Below, in pieces: positions 1-7,980 of a DNA stretch of 64,000 bases; the first letter of the stretch is position 1, and every line of letters begins with the position of its first letter. This DNA comes from DATCHW01 sp036508135. GTDB taxonomy: Bacteria > Bacteroidota > Ignavibacteria > Tepidaquicellales > Tepidaquicellaceae. Location: the NCBI GenBank assembly GCA_036508135.1, contig DATCHW010000207.1, forward strand, positions 1-64,000, given 5' to 3'. The position numbers were made by a program, and so were the translations under genes. The notes under the pieces were generated by a model, which searched no databases, had not been told where the DNA came from, and saw only the letters and a list, made by a program, of their open reading frames with translations.

Positions 1-939
1 ATAATTCGTGATGGACCATTTGCAGAAGGAAATTCATATCGTGCGTGTTATTTTATCAATGAAAATACAGGCTGGATTTCAGGAACAGGTTTTACAGTTT
101 TAAAAACGACTGACGGCGGTTCTTCTTTCGACTCTATTCCATTGGGAAATATAGGTTTTGTAAATGATTTATATTTTCGGAATTCTATGGAGGGACTTTA
201 TTGCGATAATAATGGGAGGGTAAGGAAAACAACAAATGGAGGATATAATTGGTTCGCAATAAATATTCCCATTGGAACTATCGGATATTCTTTCCAAAAT
301 TTTTCATTCATCAATGATTTAACAGGGTGGACAGTAACAAGTGATCAGAAAATTTTTAAAACAACTGATTTCGGATTTAACTGGGATAGTCTTCCAAGAA
401 TTCCAAATGGAAGTTATGAGATACATTTTATATTTTTTCCAAGTTTGAATATAGGATATTCATGTGGTGAAGGTTATGTTTCATTTAAAACCACGAACGG
501 GGGATTCAACTGGGTTGTTCAAAATGGATATGGAGGACATTATTTATCATTTGTCAATGATTCAGTTGGTTGGAAGATTGGAAATCTCGGAAGAATATAC
601 CATACAATAAATGGAGGAGAAGCAACTATCATTGAAAACAATATATCCAATATATCTGATAATTTTAGTCTTTTCCAAAATTATCCTAATCCTTTTAATC
701 CTACGACGAAAATCCGATTTGAAATCCCCCTTGGTAAAGGGGGACAAAGGGGGTTGTATAGTTCTCTTAAAGTCTATGATATACTCGGCAAAGAAATAAC
801 TACTCTCATAAACGAAAAATTAAATCCGGGAGTTTATGAAGTCGAATTTGACGGCTCAAATTTTGCGAGTGGAGTGTATTTTTATCAACTTAGGTATGGT
901 GATTTTGTACAAATGCGTAAAATGATATTATTAAAATAA
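1..939 (+). CDS. Secreted Ycf48/BNR-like repeat protein with T9SS sorting domain (5' partial)
   Basis: The frame is open from base 1 with no stop, so the true start lies outside the window; the TTG at 142 is not needed as a start. Repeated blocks of the type 'K-T-T-(D/N)-G-G-x-(N/S)-(W/F)' at about nt 100-120, 225-250, 355-385 and 485-510 mark beta-propeller blades of the Ycf48/sialidase-like kind. The C-terminus from about nt 670 carries FQNYPNPFNP and then VYDILGKE and GVYFYQL, the usual type IX secretion sorting domain, so the product should cross the outer membrane by T9SS. The sorting domain is interrupted in frame by a palindromic repeat (726-755). The function of the propeller is unknown. 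Confidence 0.85.
   Translation: MIRDGPFAEGNSYRACYFINENTGWISGTGFTVLKTTDGGSSFDSIPLGNIGFVNDLYFRNSMEGLYCDNNGRVRKTTNGGYNWFAINIPIGTIGYSFQNFSFINDLTGWTVTSDQKIFKTTDFGFNWDSLPRIPNGSYEIHFIFFPSLNIGYSCGEGYVSFKTTNGGFNWVVQNGYGGHYLSFVNDSVGWKIGNLGRIYHTINGGEATIIENNISNISDNFSLFQNYPNPFNPTTKIRFEIPLGKGGQRGLYSSLKVYDILGKEITTLINEKLNPGVYEVEFDGSNFASGVYFYQLRYGDFVQMRKMILLK
726..755. repeat. Palindromic C5/G5 repeat inside a coding sequence
   Basis: CCCCCTTGGTAAAGGGGG forms a hairpin, followed by ACAAAGGGGG, a second copy of the right arm. The same arrangement occurs in intergenic DNA at 56043-56074. Here it lies in frame within the T9SS sorting domain and adds roughly the residues PLGKGGQRGLY between FEI and SSLKVYD. Confidence 0.8.
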
Positions 940-1006
940 TAACTGATTTTAATATGTAATTATAATTGTGTTTGTTCTTTTTGTAATAAATTAAACTTTT
1001 ATTGTT

Positions 1007-2626
1007 ATGAAAAAAATAATTTTCATTTTGTTTTTCATAATTATTTCAAGTCCGTTTCTGAATGCATATATAGTCATTCAGCGTGTGATTTTTGACGGAA
1101 ATAATATAAAAAATTATTTTCAGAATACAGGAATATTTAATCAGAATACTACATCCGGCAATTTAGCCGGTTTCTACTGGCCCACGGGAACGCCGGATAG
1201 TTATTGCTTTACTGCGGGTATAAATGCGGTTTGTAAAATTGATGATCATCTTGCGATGTTTGCCGGCAGTTACAGAGGTGAACTTGTACCGGGTTATATT
1301 CTTAATAATACGCTTATTATGAATTCCGATTTTAAGATTTACGAAATAAAATCTTCCGATAATGTTTATTCAAATCCTGATTACGCTAACTGGTATAAAA
1401 TGATTCCTTTCGGTGCTCCTTATGAAGATTTAAATCAAAACTGCAAATTTGATTACGGAATTGATAAACCGGGGATTAAAGACGCATCACAAACTATTTT
1501 CGTCTGCCTTACGGATGCGATGGCTTCGGAGCGAAGTACAGGCGAGGGTTTCGGCGGCGGAATAACCGATCCAATTCTCTTTGCGGAAGTAAGGATGACT
1601 GCCTGGGGATATAATGATTTTACACTTTCAGATGCACAGTTTTTACGATATGAAATTATCAATAAAGGAAATAAAAACTGGGACAGCACTTATTTTGCAA
1701 TATTTTGTGACCCGGATATTGGAGATGCGACAGCTAACTATTTAGGCTGTGATTCCTCAAGAAATCTTGGTTATGCATTCTCTTCTGATAATAGTGTTGT
1801 ATGGGGCGCTTATGGAATGAATGTTCTGAGAGGTCCTATTAATAAACTTACGGGTGACACTTTGTATATGACATCATTTACCAGAAATGCTACATCCCAC
1901 ATTTGCGAAACGGGCGGGGCAACTCCTTATGAGGCATATAATTTTATGAAAGGATATAAAAAAGACCACTCTTCTTATCTGAACCCTGTTTATACTCCTC
2001 CTGTCAGAACAAAATACATTTTTAACGGTGACCCTGAAACAAATACAGGGTGGACCTATGCAAAAGGATTTATTAACAACTGCGTAGGATACGATTCAAC
2101 CACTATTGATACTGTTTATGCCGGCGATGTTAGATTCGTCATGGGAATGGGGGCAGATAATCTGGTAATTTCTCCGGGAGACACGCAGAAAATTTATATA
2201 TCTCAAATGGTAGCCAAAGGAAATTCAAATTTAAATTCCGTAACAAAAGTTAAGCGTTTATCGGATATGGTTAATTATGTTTTTAAAAATGAAATTATTT
2301 ATGATATAGAAAACAATTGTTATAACCCGAATATACCGTTTGACTTTTCACTTTCGCAAAATTACCCGAATCCATATAATGTAATTACTACAATACAATT
2401 TACAATTTCAAAGTCTGCCAATGTGAAATTAGCGATTTATGACATACTTGGCAGGGAGGTATCCGTACCTATAAACAGGGATTATAATCCGGGTTATTAT
2501 CAGATTTCCTTCGATGCATCGGGACTTGCGTCGGGTATATATTTCTACAGAATGGAGATTATAGATAATGCCGGAAGCACGCAAAAAATATACAGCCGCA
2601 TCAAAAAAATGGCAGTGATAAAGTGA
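1007..2626 (+). CDS. T9SS-sorted exported protein of unknown function
   Basis: The 539-residue product starts with MKKIIFILFFIIISS, a clear signal peptide ending near residue 20. The C-terminus has QNYPNPYN (about residue 452), then VKLAIYDILGREV and SGIYFYRM, so it is a type IX secretion substrate. The central part (about 30-440) has no domain I recognise. It contains phrases such as DLNQNCKFDYG and several paired cysteines, and is reminiscent of the large secreted proteins common in Ignavibacteria. It lies 67 bp after another sorted protein and may be co-transcribed with it. No enzymatic motif was seen. Confidence 0.85.
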   Translation: MKKIIFILFFIIISSPFLNAYIVIQRVIFDGNNIKNYFQNTGIFNQNTTSGNLAGFYWPTGTPDSYCFTAGINAVCKIDDHLAMFAGSYRGELVPGYILNNTLIMNSDFKIYEIKSSDNVYSNPDYANWYKMIPFGAPYEDLNQNCKFDYGIDKPGIKDASQTIFVCLTDAMASERSTGEGFGGGITDPILFAEVRMTAWGYNDFTLSDAQFLRYEIINKGNKNWDSTYFAIFCDPDIGDATANYLGCDSSRNLGYAFSSDNSVVWGAYGMNVLRGPINKLTGDTLYMTSFTRNATSHICETGGATPYEAYNFMKGYKKDHSSYLNPVYTPPVRTKYIFNGDPETNTGWTYAKGFINNCVGYDSTTIDTVYAGDVRFVMGMGADNLVISPGDTQKIYISQMVAKGNSNLNSVTKVKRLSDMVNYVFKNEIIYDIENNCYNPNIPFDFSLSQNYPNPYNVITTIQFTISKSANVKLAIYDILGREVSVPINRDYNPGYYQISFDASGLASGIYFYRMEIIDNAGSTQKIYSRIKKMAVIK

Positions 2627-3208
2627 ATAGTTCTGAATTAATTCTTTACGAATTGGGAGAGACCGTGTGAAAATACGATTAGAATGACGTAAACTTTTCC
2701 CTCTCCATTCAAGGAGAGGGATTAAGGGTGAGGATGATAATTTCAGAAAAGAGATTATAATTGAAGCAAGAGTTCTCAACGGCGAACCGCCTGATTTGAA
2801 TTTTTAAATGAACTTTACAATCCCGCACTATCTTTTATATTTTATATTTAAAATCTTATATTTTAAAGTATATAATTGTTAATACAATGATAATTAAGTA
2901 TTTTTGAAGAGAATAGATTTTAATTTTATTAAATATATAAAAAACACTCGAAAGTACAAAAAGTCCGGAATTAATAAAATCACATGTTGATGGTTTATAA
3001 AATTATTTTATTAGTTTTACTTAATTTAAAATATGATTTTGTCATACAAATACAGACAAAAATTGGTGTATTAGTATGATATTGCAATACACATAAACTA
3101 GTTAGCTACAATAATTAAAACAGTTTTGCATAGGTTAAAATAATTACAATATAAAAAAAACATAATTTTGCAACATAAAATTTTTACTAATTTTTAAAAT
3201 AATAAAAA
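2627..3208. other. Intergenic region: palindromic repeat, coding remnant, flank of the accessory island
   Basis: This 580-bp stretch holds a palindromic repeat at 2699-2733 (CCCTCTCCATTCAAGGAGAGGG plus trailing AAGGGTGAGG). It is followed at about 2739-2806 by a short open stretch with a coding look, reading ...EARVLNGEPPDLNF-stop, which may be the tail of a lost gene. From about 2820 the DNA becomes very A+T rich and includes a diverged repeat (2893-3004) seen again at 9555-9658. No promoter could be assigned with confidence. Confidence 0.6.
2893..3004 (+). repeat. Diverged direct repeat, copy A (before AIPR module)
   Basis: The first 20 bases, ATTAAGTATTTTTGAAGAGA (2893-2912), are identical to 9555-9574. 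The end, AAAATCACATGTTGATGG followed by TTTATAAAATTA, matches 9629-9658 with three substitutions. The middle is diverged with a length difference of about 9 bp. Copy A lies about 200 bp before the AIPR gene and copy B about 110 bp before the HEPN gene. It could be a shared leader, an integration scar or an attachment site. Confidence 0.6.
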
Positions 3209-4882
3209 ATGGACATCAATAAACACATAGTTGACCAAAGAATTCGCAAGATTATTAAAGATAAACCAGAATGGTTTGCAGATATCGGCGATGAAAATAC
3301 TAAAATTTCAAAATCATTCGTATTACTCACTGTTTCAACCTATTTAAACATTGAGTTAAGTGAAGCTTATTCGTTAATAACTGAAGGTGGCGGCGATGCT
3401 GGAATTGATGCCATCTATTTTGGTGACACAAATGACCTTGAGCTTCCCATTACGATTTTTCAAGGTAAATATAAATTCGATTTAGAGACTGATTCGAATT
3501 ATCCGGCGAATAGTGTTCTTCGGGTTATTAACTCAATAGGTTCAATTTTTGACCCATTAAAAGAAGTTCAACTTAACCAGAAACTTAAACCTAAAATTGA
3601 AGAAATACGTTCGTTTATTTCAGATGGATACATTCCTGTCGTAAAAGCTGTCTTATTCAACAACGGTATGAAGTGGAATGAAGAAGGAGAACATCATATA
3701 ATAAATGCTAATTTCCCAAAAGATCAGGTAGAATTTGAATTTATTAACCATCAGAATATTGTTGATTTTATTCAATCAACTAAAGAAATCAAAGCATCAC
3801 TGCGACTTACCGGAGAAAGCGTTGTTGAGAGTTTTAATTTCAAAAGAATTCTAATTGGAAAAGTAAATGTTGTAGAAATTGCCAAGATATTCCAAACATA
3901 CGGTGATGGTCTTTTGGAAAAAAATATCAGAAGATATTTAGGCTTAAACAGAAACAGAGTTAATGAAGCAATTCAAGAAACATTATTAAATGAAAGAAAA
4001 GATAATTTCTACTTTAAAAACAACGGTATTACTATGATTTGTAAAAAATTTAGTTATAATGCTCTTCAAGAAAAAAACTGGGACATTGTAGCAGAGGATT
4101 TACAAATCATTAATGGTGGTCAAACTTGTAAAACCATTCAACATACACTCAGCAGCAATTCTGACTTAGATTACACTCAAGTATTTGTTCTCATTCGACT
4201 TTATGAGCTTTCAGATTCTATCGAGGATAATGAAAGTTTAGTGAATGAAATTACTTTGGCTACAAACAGCCAAAATCCTGTTGACCTCAGTGACTTAAGA
4301 GCTAATGATAATATTCAACGAACTCTTGAAACAGACATAAAAGGACTTGGTTATAATTACAGACGCAAGAAAGATATTGCAAGTACTAATGATTCAATAA
4401 TTCCACTTTCCGTTGCAGCACAAGCAATTTATTCCATTTGGAAAGATAAACCCCATGTTGCAAAATTTAAACGAAAAGAATTATTTGGAAGTTTGTATGA
4501 AGATGTTTATAGACCAGTTCCTAATGCAGCTCAAGTTGTTATTGCTGTTTTGATTTACAGGTTTTGCGACAATCAGCGAAGAAAAACTTCTTTAATTGAA
4601 AAATTTCCTCATATACCATACAGCAATTATTTCCTTTCAATGATTATTGGAAAACTATTACTTAAGGAAACTAATATCCCATTAGTACAATTAACTCATA
4701 TTAACTTTGAGCAAGTAAAAACATATTTAGAAACCAACAAGGACAACCTGTTTGACAAAGCAAATACAATTCTCATCGATGCTCTTAATAAACTCTATAA
4801 TGAAGATTATTCAAACCTAGAAAGACCTAGACTTTCTGCTGCATTCAGACGAGGAGACTTATTTGGACAAATTAAATTTTAA
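3209..4882 (+). CDS. AIPR-family abortive infection phage-resistance protein
   Basis: This 557-residue protein resembles the AIPR family, known from abortive-infection and other phage-defence settings. The N-terminal part (about 55-90) has GGGDAGIDAIYFG then FQGKYK: D67 followed by Q85-x-K87 fits a PD-(D/E)xK-type nuclease core with Q-x-K, as in Mrr-like enzymes. The central AIPR hallmarks are NNGITMI (271-277) and QIINGGQT (299-306), followed by an alpha-helical C-terminus. The ATG at 3209 has no clear Shine-Dalgarno, as is usual here. It is the first gene of a + strand set with a primase-polymerase-like gene and a reverse transcriptase, 152 bp upstream of the next start. Substrate and trigger are unknown; membership of one system is inference. 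Confidence 0.8.
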   Translation: MDINKHIVDQRIRKIIKDKPEWFADIGDENTKISKSFVLLTVSTYLNIELSEAYSLITEGGGDAGIDAIYFGDTNDLELPITIFQGKYKFDLETDSNYPANSVLRVINSIGSIFDPLKEVQLNQKLKPKIEEIRSFISDGYIPVVKAVLFNNGMKWNEEGEHHIINANFPKDQVEFEFINHQNIVDFIQSTKEIKASLRLTGESVVESFNFKRILIGKVNVVEIAKIFQTYGDGLLEKNIRRYLGLNRNRVNEAIQETLLNERKDNFYFKNNGITMICKKFSYNALQEKNWDIVAEDLQIINGGQTCKTIQHTLSSNSDLDYTQVFVLIRLYELSDSIEDNESLVNEITLATNSQNPVDLSDLRANDNIQRTLETDIKGLGYNYRRKKDIASTNDSIIPLSVAAQAIYSIWKDKPHVAKFKRKELFGSLYEDVYRPVPNAAQVVIAVLIYRFCDNQRRKTSLIEKFPHIPYSNYFLSMIIGKLLLKETNIPLVQLTHINFEQVKTYLETNKDNLFDKANTILIDALNKLYNEDYSNLERPRLSAAFRRGDLFGQIKF

Positions 4883-4900
4883 TAAATTACTGTTGTTAAA

Positions 4901-5012
4901 AACGGCTTGCTGCAATGCAGTAAGCTTAGAGAACAAAAAAGGTTGTAAACAGAATCGGTATCATTTCGGGACAAACCTTTGGAAACTAAACAAAAGGCAA
5001 GCTTGGGAGCGT
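4901..5012 (+). ncRNA. Candidate structured RNA in the AIPR/primase spacer
   Basis: The 152-bp spacer contains a hairpin GCTTGCTGC-aat-GCAGTAAGC (4905-4925, one G.T pair). An alternative long-range pairing is possible between AACGGCTTGC (4901-4910) and GCAAGC...CGTT (about 4997-5012). It is not followed by a T-run, so a simple terminator is less likely. Expression is not shown. Confidence 0.3.
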
Positions 5013-5034
5013 TAACCGTCACATTAAAAAGACT

Positions 5035-6060
5035 ATGCAATCACTTAACGATATATTAAATACAAGAGTATCTTATCAAGCAAACACTTGGTCTGATATT
5101 TCTAACGAGCTGACAATTGAAACAATTTTAAATCAAATAAAATCTGGCAAACACAAAAGCCAAATTGAAGATTTAAGAAATCAACTTGAAAAAGGAAATA
5201 AAGAGTATTATGATAATTATAAAAAACAATTACCTGCTGTAACTTTTAGTGCAACATTTAATCTTAAGCGAACAAAGGAACATTTAAAAATATATAATCC
5301 CATAATTGTTATTGATATAGACAAGCTAGATATATTGAAGTTAAAAACCGCTTATGGACAATTACTAAATGACGAATATGTTATCTCTTTTTGGCGTTCA
5401 CCTTCAAACAATGGTTTTAAAGGGTTAGTGGCAATAGATTATCAATTTGAAAGTACCGAAATTGACTTAGATGAACTTCACAAAAGTGCATTTAAAAAAT
5501 TATCAGAATACTTCTTAGAAAAATACAATATAGAATTAGACAAAAGCGGAAGTGACATAACAAGACTTTGTTTTTTATCATATGATAATAATCTAATCCT
5601 AAAATTGACTTTAAATAAATTTAAAATAAATTCTGAAGATATAATTTTTTCAGTTAAGTCACCTTTTAAAAAAAATATAAAGGTAAATTTTGCAAGCAAT
5701 CTCGATGCACTTTACAATCCATTGGGAAAGAACAATCAATTTGATAGAAAGATAATGACAGACATTATAAGACATTTAAAGAATAAAAAACTTTCAATTA
5801 CCTACAATTATGAGGAATGGTGTAAAGTTGCAATGGCTATTTCAAATACGTTTACTTTTGAAATAGGATTAAAATATTTTCTAAAATTAAGTTCATTAGA
5901 CAAAAATAAATTCAATGAAACAGTTTGTACAAATTTTTTAATTAATTGCTACGAAACAAGAAAGGGAAACGTAAATTTTAGTAGTATCGTTTATTTAGCA
6001 AATCAAAAAGAGTACAAAACAAAATATCAAAGAAATGGGGTCGGGAAGGCGGATGGTTAG
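5035..6060 (+). CDS. VirE_N / PriCT-2 primase-polymerase-like protein
   Basis: The 341-residue protein matches the BT4734/BF3469 type in which a VirE N-terminal domain (an archaeo-eukaryotic primase-like fold) is followed by a primase C-terminal 2 domain. VIDIDKLD (92-99, D94 and D96) fits the metal-binding hhhDhD motif. RSPSNNGFKGLV (121-132) and ELDKSGSDITRLCFLSYD (167-184) fit the later family motifs; I do not see an obvious sxH histidine. Residues about 240-325, with EEWCKVAMAIS and an aromatic-rich helical stretch, fit PriCT-2. Its last codons lie inside a predicted RNA structure shared with the next spacer. It is followed by a reverse transcriptase, suggesting a joint nucleic-acid synthesis role. 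Catalysis is inferred. Confidence 0.75.
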   Translation: MQSLNDILNTRVSYQANTWSDISNELTIETILNQIKSGKHKSQIEDLRNQLEKGNKEYYDNYKKQLPAVTFSATFNLKRTKEHLKIYNPIIVIDIDKLDILKLKTAYGQLLNDEYVISFWRSPSNNGFKGLVAIDYQFESTEIDLDELHKSAFKKLSEYFLEKYNIELDKSGSDITRLCFLSYDNNLILKLTLNKFKINSEDIIFSVKSPFKKNIKVNFASNLDALYNPLGKNNQFDRKIMTDIIRHLKNKKLSITYNYEEWCKVAMAISNTFTFEIGLKYFLKLSSLDKNKFNETVCTNFLINCYETRKGNVNFSSIVYLANQKEYKTKYQRNGVGKADG

Positions 6061-6184
6061 TACTTTCGCAAATATCACTCCCTTCAACGGTAATGCACTG
6101 CCAGGGAGCTTAAAAGAGGCAAGACTTTCTATGTCAGTATCTTTGTCAAAAAGAGCGTTGCTCTATACTACCGACCCCTCTTTT
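6037..6184 (+). ncRNA. Candidate structured RNA between primase-polymerase and RT genes
   Basis: GGGGTCGG (6037-6044, inside the end of the upstream gene) is complementary to CCGACCCC (6171-6178), and TAGTA (6058-6062) to TACTA (6166-6170), giving a closing stem. Inside it lie CTCCCT (6078-6083)/AGGGAG (6103-6108), enclosing GGTA/TGCC, and AGAGC-GTT-GCTCT (6152-6164). AAAAGAGG (6112-6119) can alternatively pair with CCTCTTTT (6177-6184). An RNA just upstream of an RT is the expected place for an RT-partner RNA in retron- or DRT-like systems. Transcription is inference. Confidence 0.4.
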
Positions 6185-6192
6185 TTAGAATT

Positions 6193-7980
6193 ATGAAGAA
6201 GTTTGAAACATACTTTAGCGAACAAGAAATTTTAAGGCAATTATGCAAGATTAGGGTAAAGATTGCTAAAAATAGATGTAAAAAACATCTATTAAATTCA
6301 CTTACAACAAACCCAAAATACAATTATCATAGAAATTCTGTTACTTTGCCTAAAAATAAATTTGAAGAATATCAACAAAATTTAGTTAATCATCTTTCGC
6401 AAATCTTACCACCAAGAAACAAATGGGTGAAATTGGGAGAAGAATCGAGAAGAAAACCTCAAAAAACGAATGAATTCCTTACTTCAAATGACAAGAATTT
6501 TTATTCGCTACTAAAGACTATTAAAGTTCATAAAAAGAAAAATTCACAAGAAAAATGGTATTTAAATTTGCAGAACTTTATTCAAGAAATCAAATTCCTG
6601 TCTACCGATGAATCTTATAAAGTTGAAACGCCAATCATTTTCCCTAAATTAAAAGACCCTTTTAAAAAGGATGGAGAAAATGATTGTAGACCAATTTGTA
6701 TTTTTTCATTGAAAGACAGAATAATACTAAGCTTAACAAATAAATTTTTAACTCAATTATTTGATAAATATTTTCAAGATAGTTCATATGCTTTCAGATC
6801 AAAGAAAAACGAAGAGAATAAAATTTTATCTCATCACGATTGCATTAAAGATATTTTAAAATATAAGGATTCAAATAAAGAACAAAAATTATTTGTGGTT
6901 GAATGTGATATGAAAAAATTTTATGATACAGTAAATCATAGAATTGCTGAATATCTTTTCGATGAATTAACTTTAAAATCAAAAATTGAAAATCCAAAGA
7001 TTAATTTGGATACACCTGTCAGAATATTTAAGAGTTACTTATATTGTTATGCCTTCAACAATAACATACCTAAACGAACTGATATAGCATATTGGGAATC
7101 TTATAAAATTCCAAATGGAATATTTACTTGGGTAGATGAAATGGTTACTGAGCACTATAATGAATTTTCAACAGAAAGAATTGGTGTACCTCAAGGGGGT
7201 GCGCTTTCAGGTCTAATTGCAAATATTTATCTTAATCAAGCAGATATTGAGTTATCCAAAACAACTGTTTTTTATCAACGCTTTTGTGATGATATGATAA
7301 TAATTCATAATAACCTTACAGAAATTAAACAAGCAAAATATATATACAAAGAAACACTTAAAAGATTAAAACTTTTTCCTCATAATTTCAAAAATGCGGA
7401 TGAATTAGTTTTAAAAGGTGAAGATGTAAAAACTAAAAAAAACAATTATAAACCTTTTTGGAGTGGTAAATCCAAAGGACCCTATAAATGGGGAGAAATT
7501 ACTGATAATGGATTCCCGTGGATTGGGTTTGTAGGCTATGAAATAAATATTAAAGGAGAAATTAGAATTAGAAAAAAATCACTTGAAAAAGAATTAAAAA
7601 AACAAAAAACAATAATAAAAGAAATTGAAAAGGCAATTTTAGTAGGAATGAGAAAACCTAAAGGAACTGCGACAGAATCTGCAATTAATAGGCTAATTGG
7701 AATGTCGGTTGGACGTATTGGGCTTGATAATTTTGAAGAGGTATCTACTGATATGTGTTGGAAGAATGGATTTAAGGAATTAACCATCAATGAACATTCC
7801 ATTAGACAAATCAAGCTACTTGACAGAAATAGAAGTAAACTGTATTATAAATTTCTAAAAACGGCAAAAGAACCAGATTTTGAACCAATTGGAGCTGAAG
7901 ACAGACAAATTATTAAATACAATAAACCCTTTAGCTATTATTACCAAATTTTGGAACGACAAAAAAAGGCGATCGGCTAA
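6193..7980 (+). CDS. Reverse transcriptase of the bacterial defence/unknown-group type
   Basis: The 595-residue protein has the ordered RT blocks: CRPICIFSLKDRII (165-178), motif A VVECDMKKFYDTVNH (235-249, D239), motif B GVPQGGALSGLIANIYL (331-347), motif C YQRFCDDMIII (361-371, D366/D367) and a thumb-side FPWIGFVGYEI (441-451). About 80 residues separate motifs A and B, more than in compact RTs. There is a 160-residue N-terminal extension and a 140-residue helical C-terminus. PQGG rather than SQ in motif B argues against a diversity-generating RT. No retron VTG motif and no group II maturase/endonuclease domain were seen. It follows a primase-polymerase-like gene by 132 bp and probably works with it. 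A phage-defence role is inferred from context. Confidence 0.8.
   Translation: MKKFETYFSEQEILRQLCKIRVKIAKNRCKKHLLNSLTTNPKYNYHRNSVTLPKNKFEEYQQNLVNHLSQILPPRNKWVKLGEESRRKPQKTNEFLTSNDKNFYSLLKTIKVHKKKNSQEKWYLNLQNFIQEIKFLSTDESYKVETPIIFPKLKDPFKKDGENDCRPICIFSLKDRIILSLTNKFLTQLFDKYFQDSSYAFRSKKNEENKILSHHDCIKDILKYKDSNKEQKLFVVECDMKKFYDTVNHRIAEYLFDELTLKSKIENPKINLDTPVRIFKSYLYCYAFNNNIPKRTDIAYWESYKIPNGIFTWVDEMVTEHYNEFSTERIGVPQGGALSGLIANIYLNQADIELSKTTVFYQRFCDDMIIIHNNLTEIKQAKYIYKETLKRLKLFPHNFKNADELVLKGEDVKTKKNNYKPFWSGKSKGPYKWGEITDNGFPWIGFVGYEINIKGEIRIRKKSLEKELKKQKTIIKEIEKAILVGMRKPKGTATESAINRLIGMSVGRIGLDNFEEVSTDMCWKNGFKELTINEHSIRQIKLLDRNRSKLYYKFLKTAKEPDFEPIGAEDRQIIKYNKPFSYYYQILERQKKAIG

Noticed and set aside
6193..7980. 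Diversity-generating retroelement RT
   Set aside because: Motif B reads PQGG rather than the SQ typical of these RTs, the protein is much longer, and no avd gene or template/variable repeat pair was seen nearby.
6193..7980. Group II intron or classical retron RT
   Set aside because: No maturase or HNH domain, no domain V-like RNA element and no NAxxH or VTG retron motifs were found.
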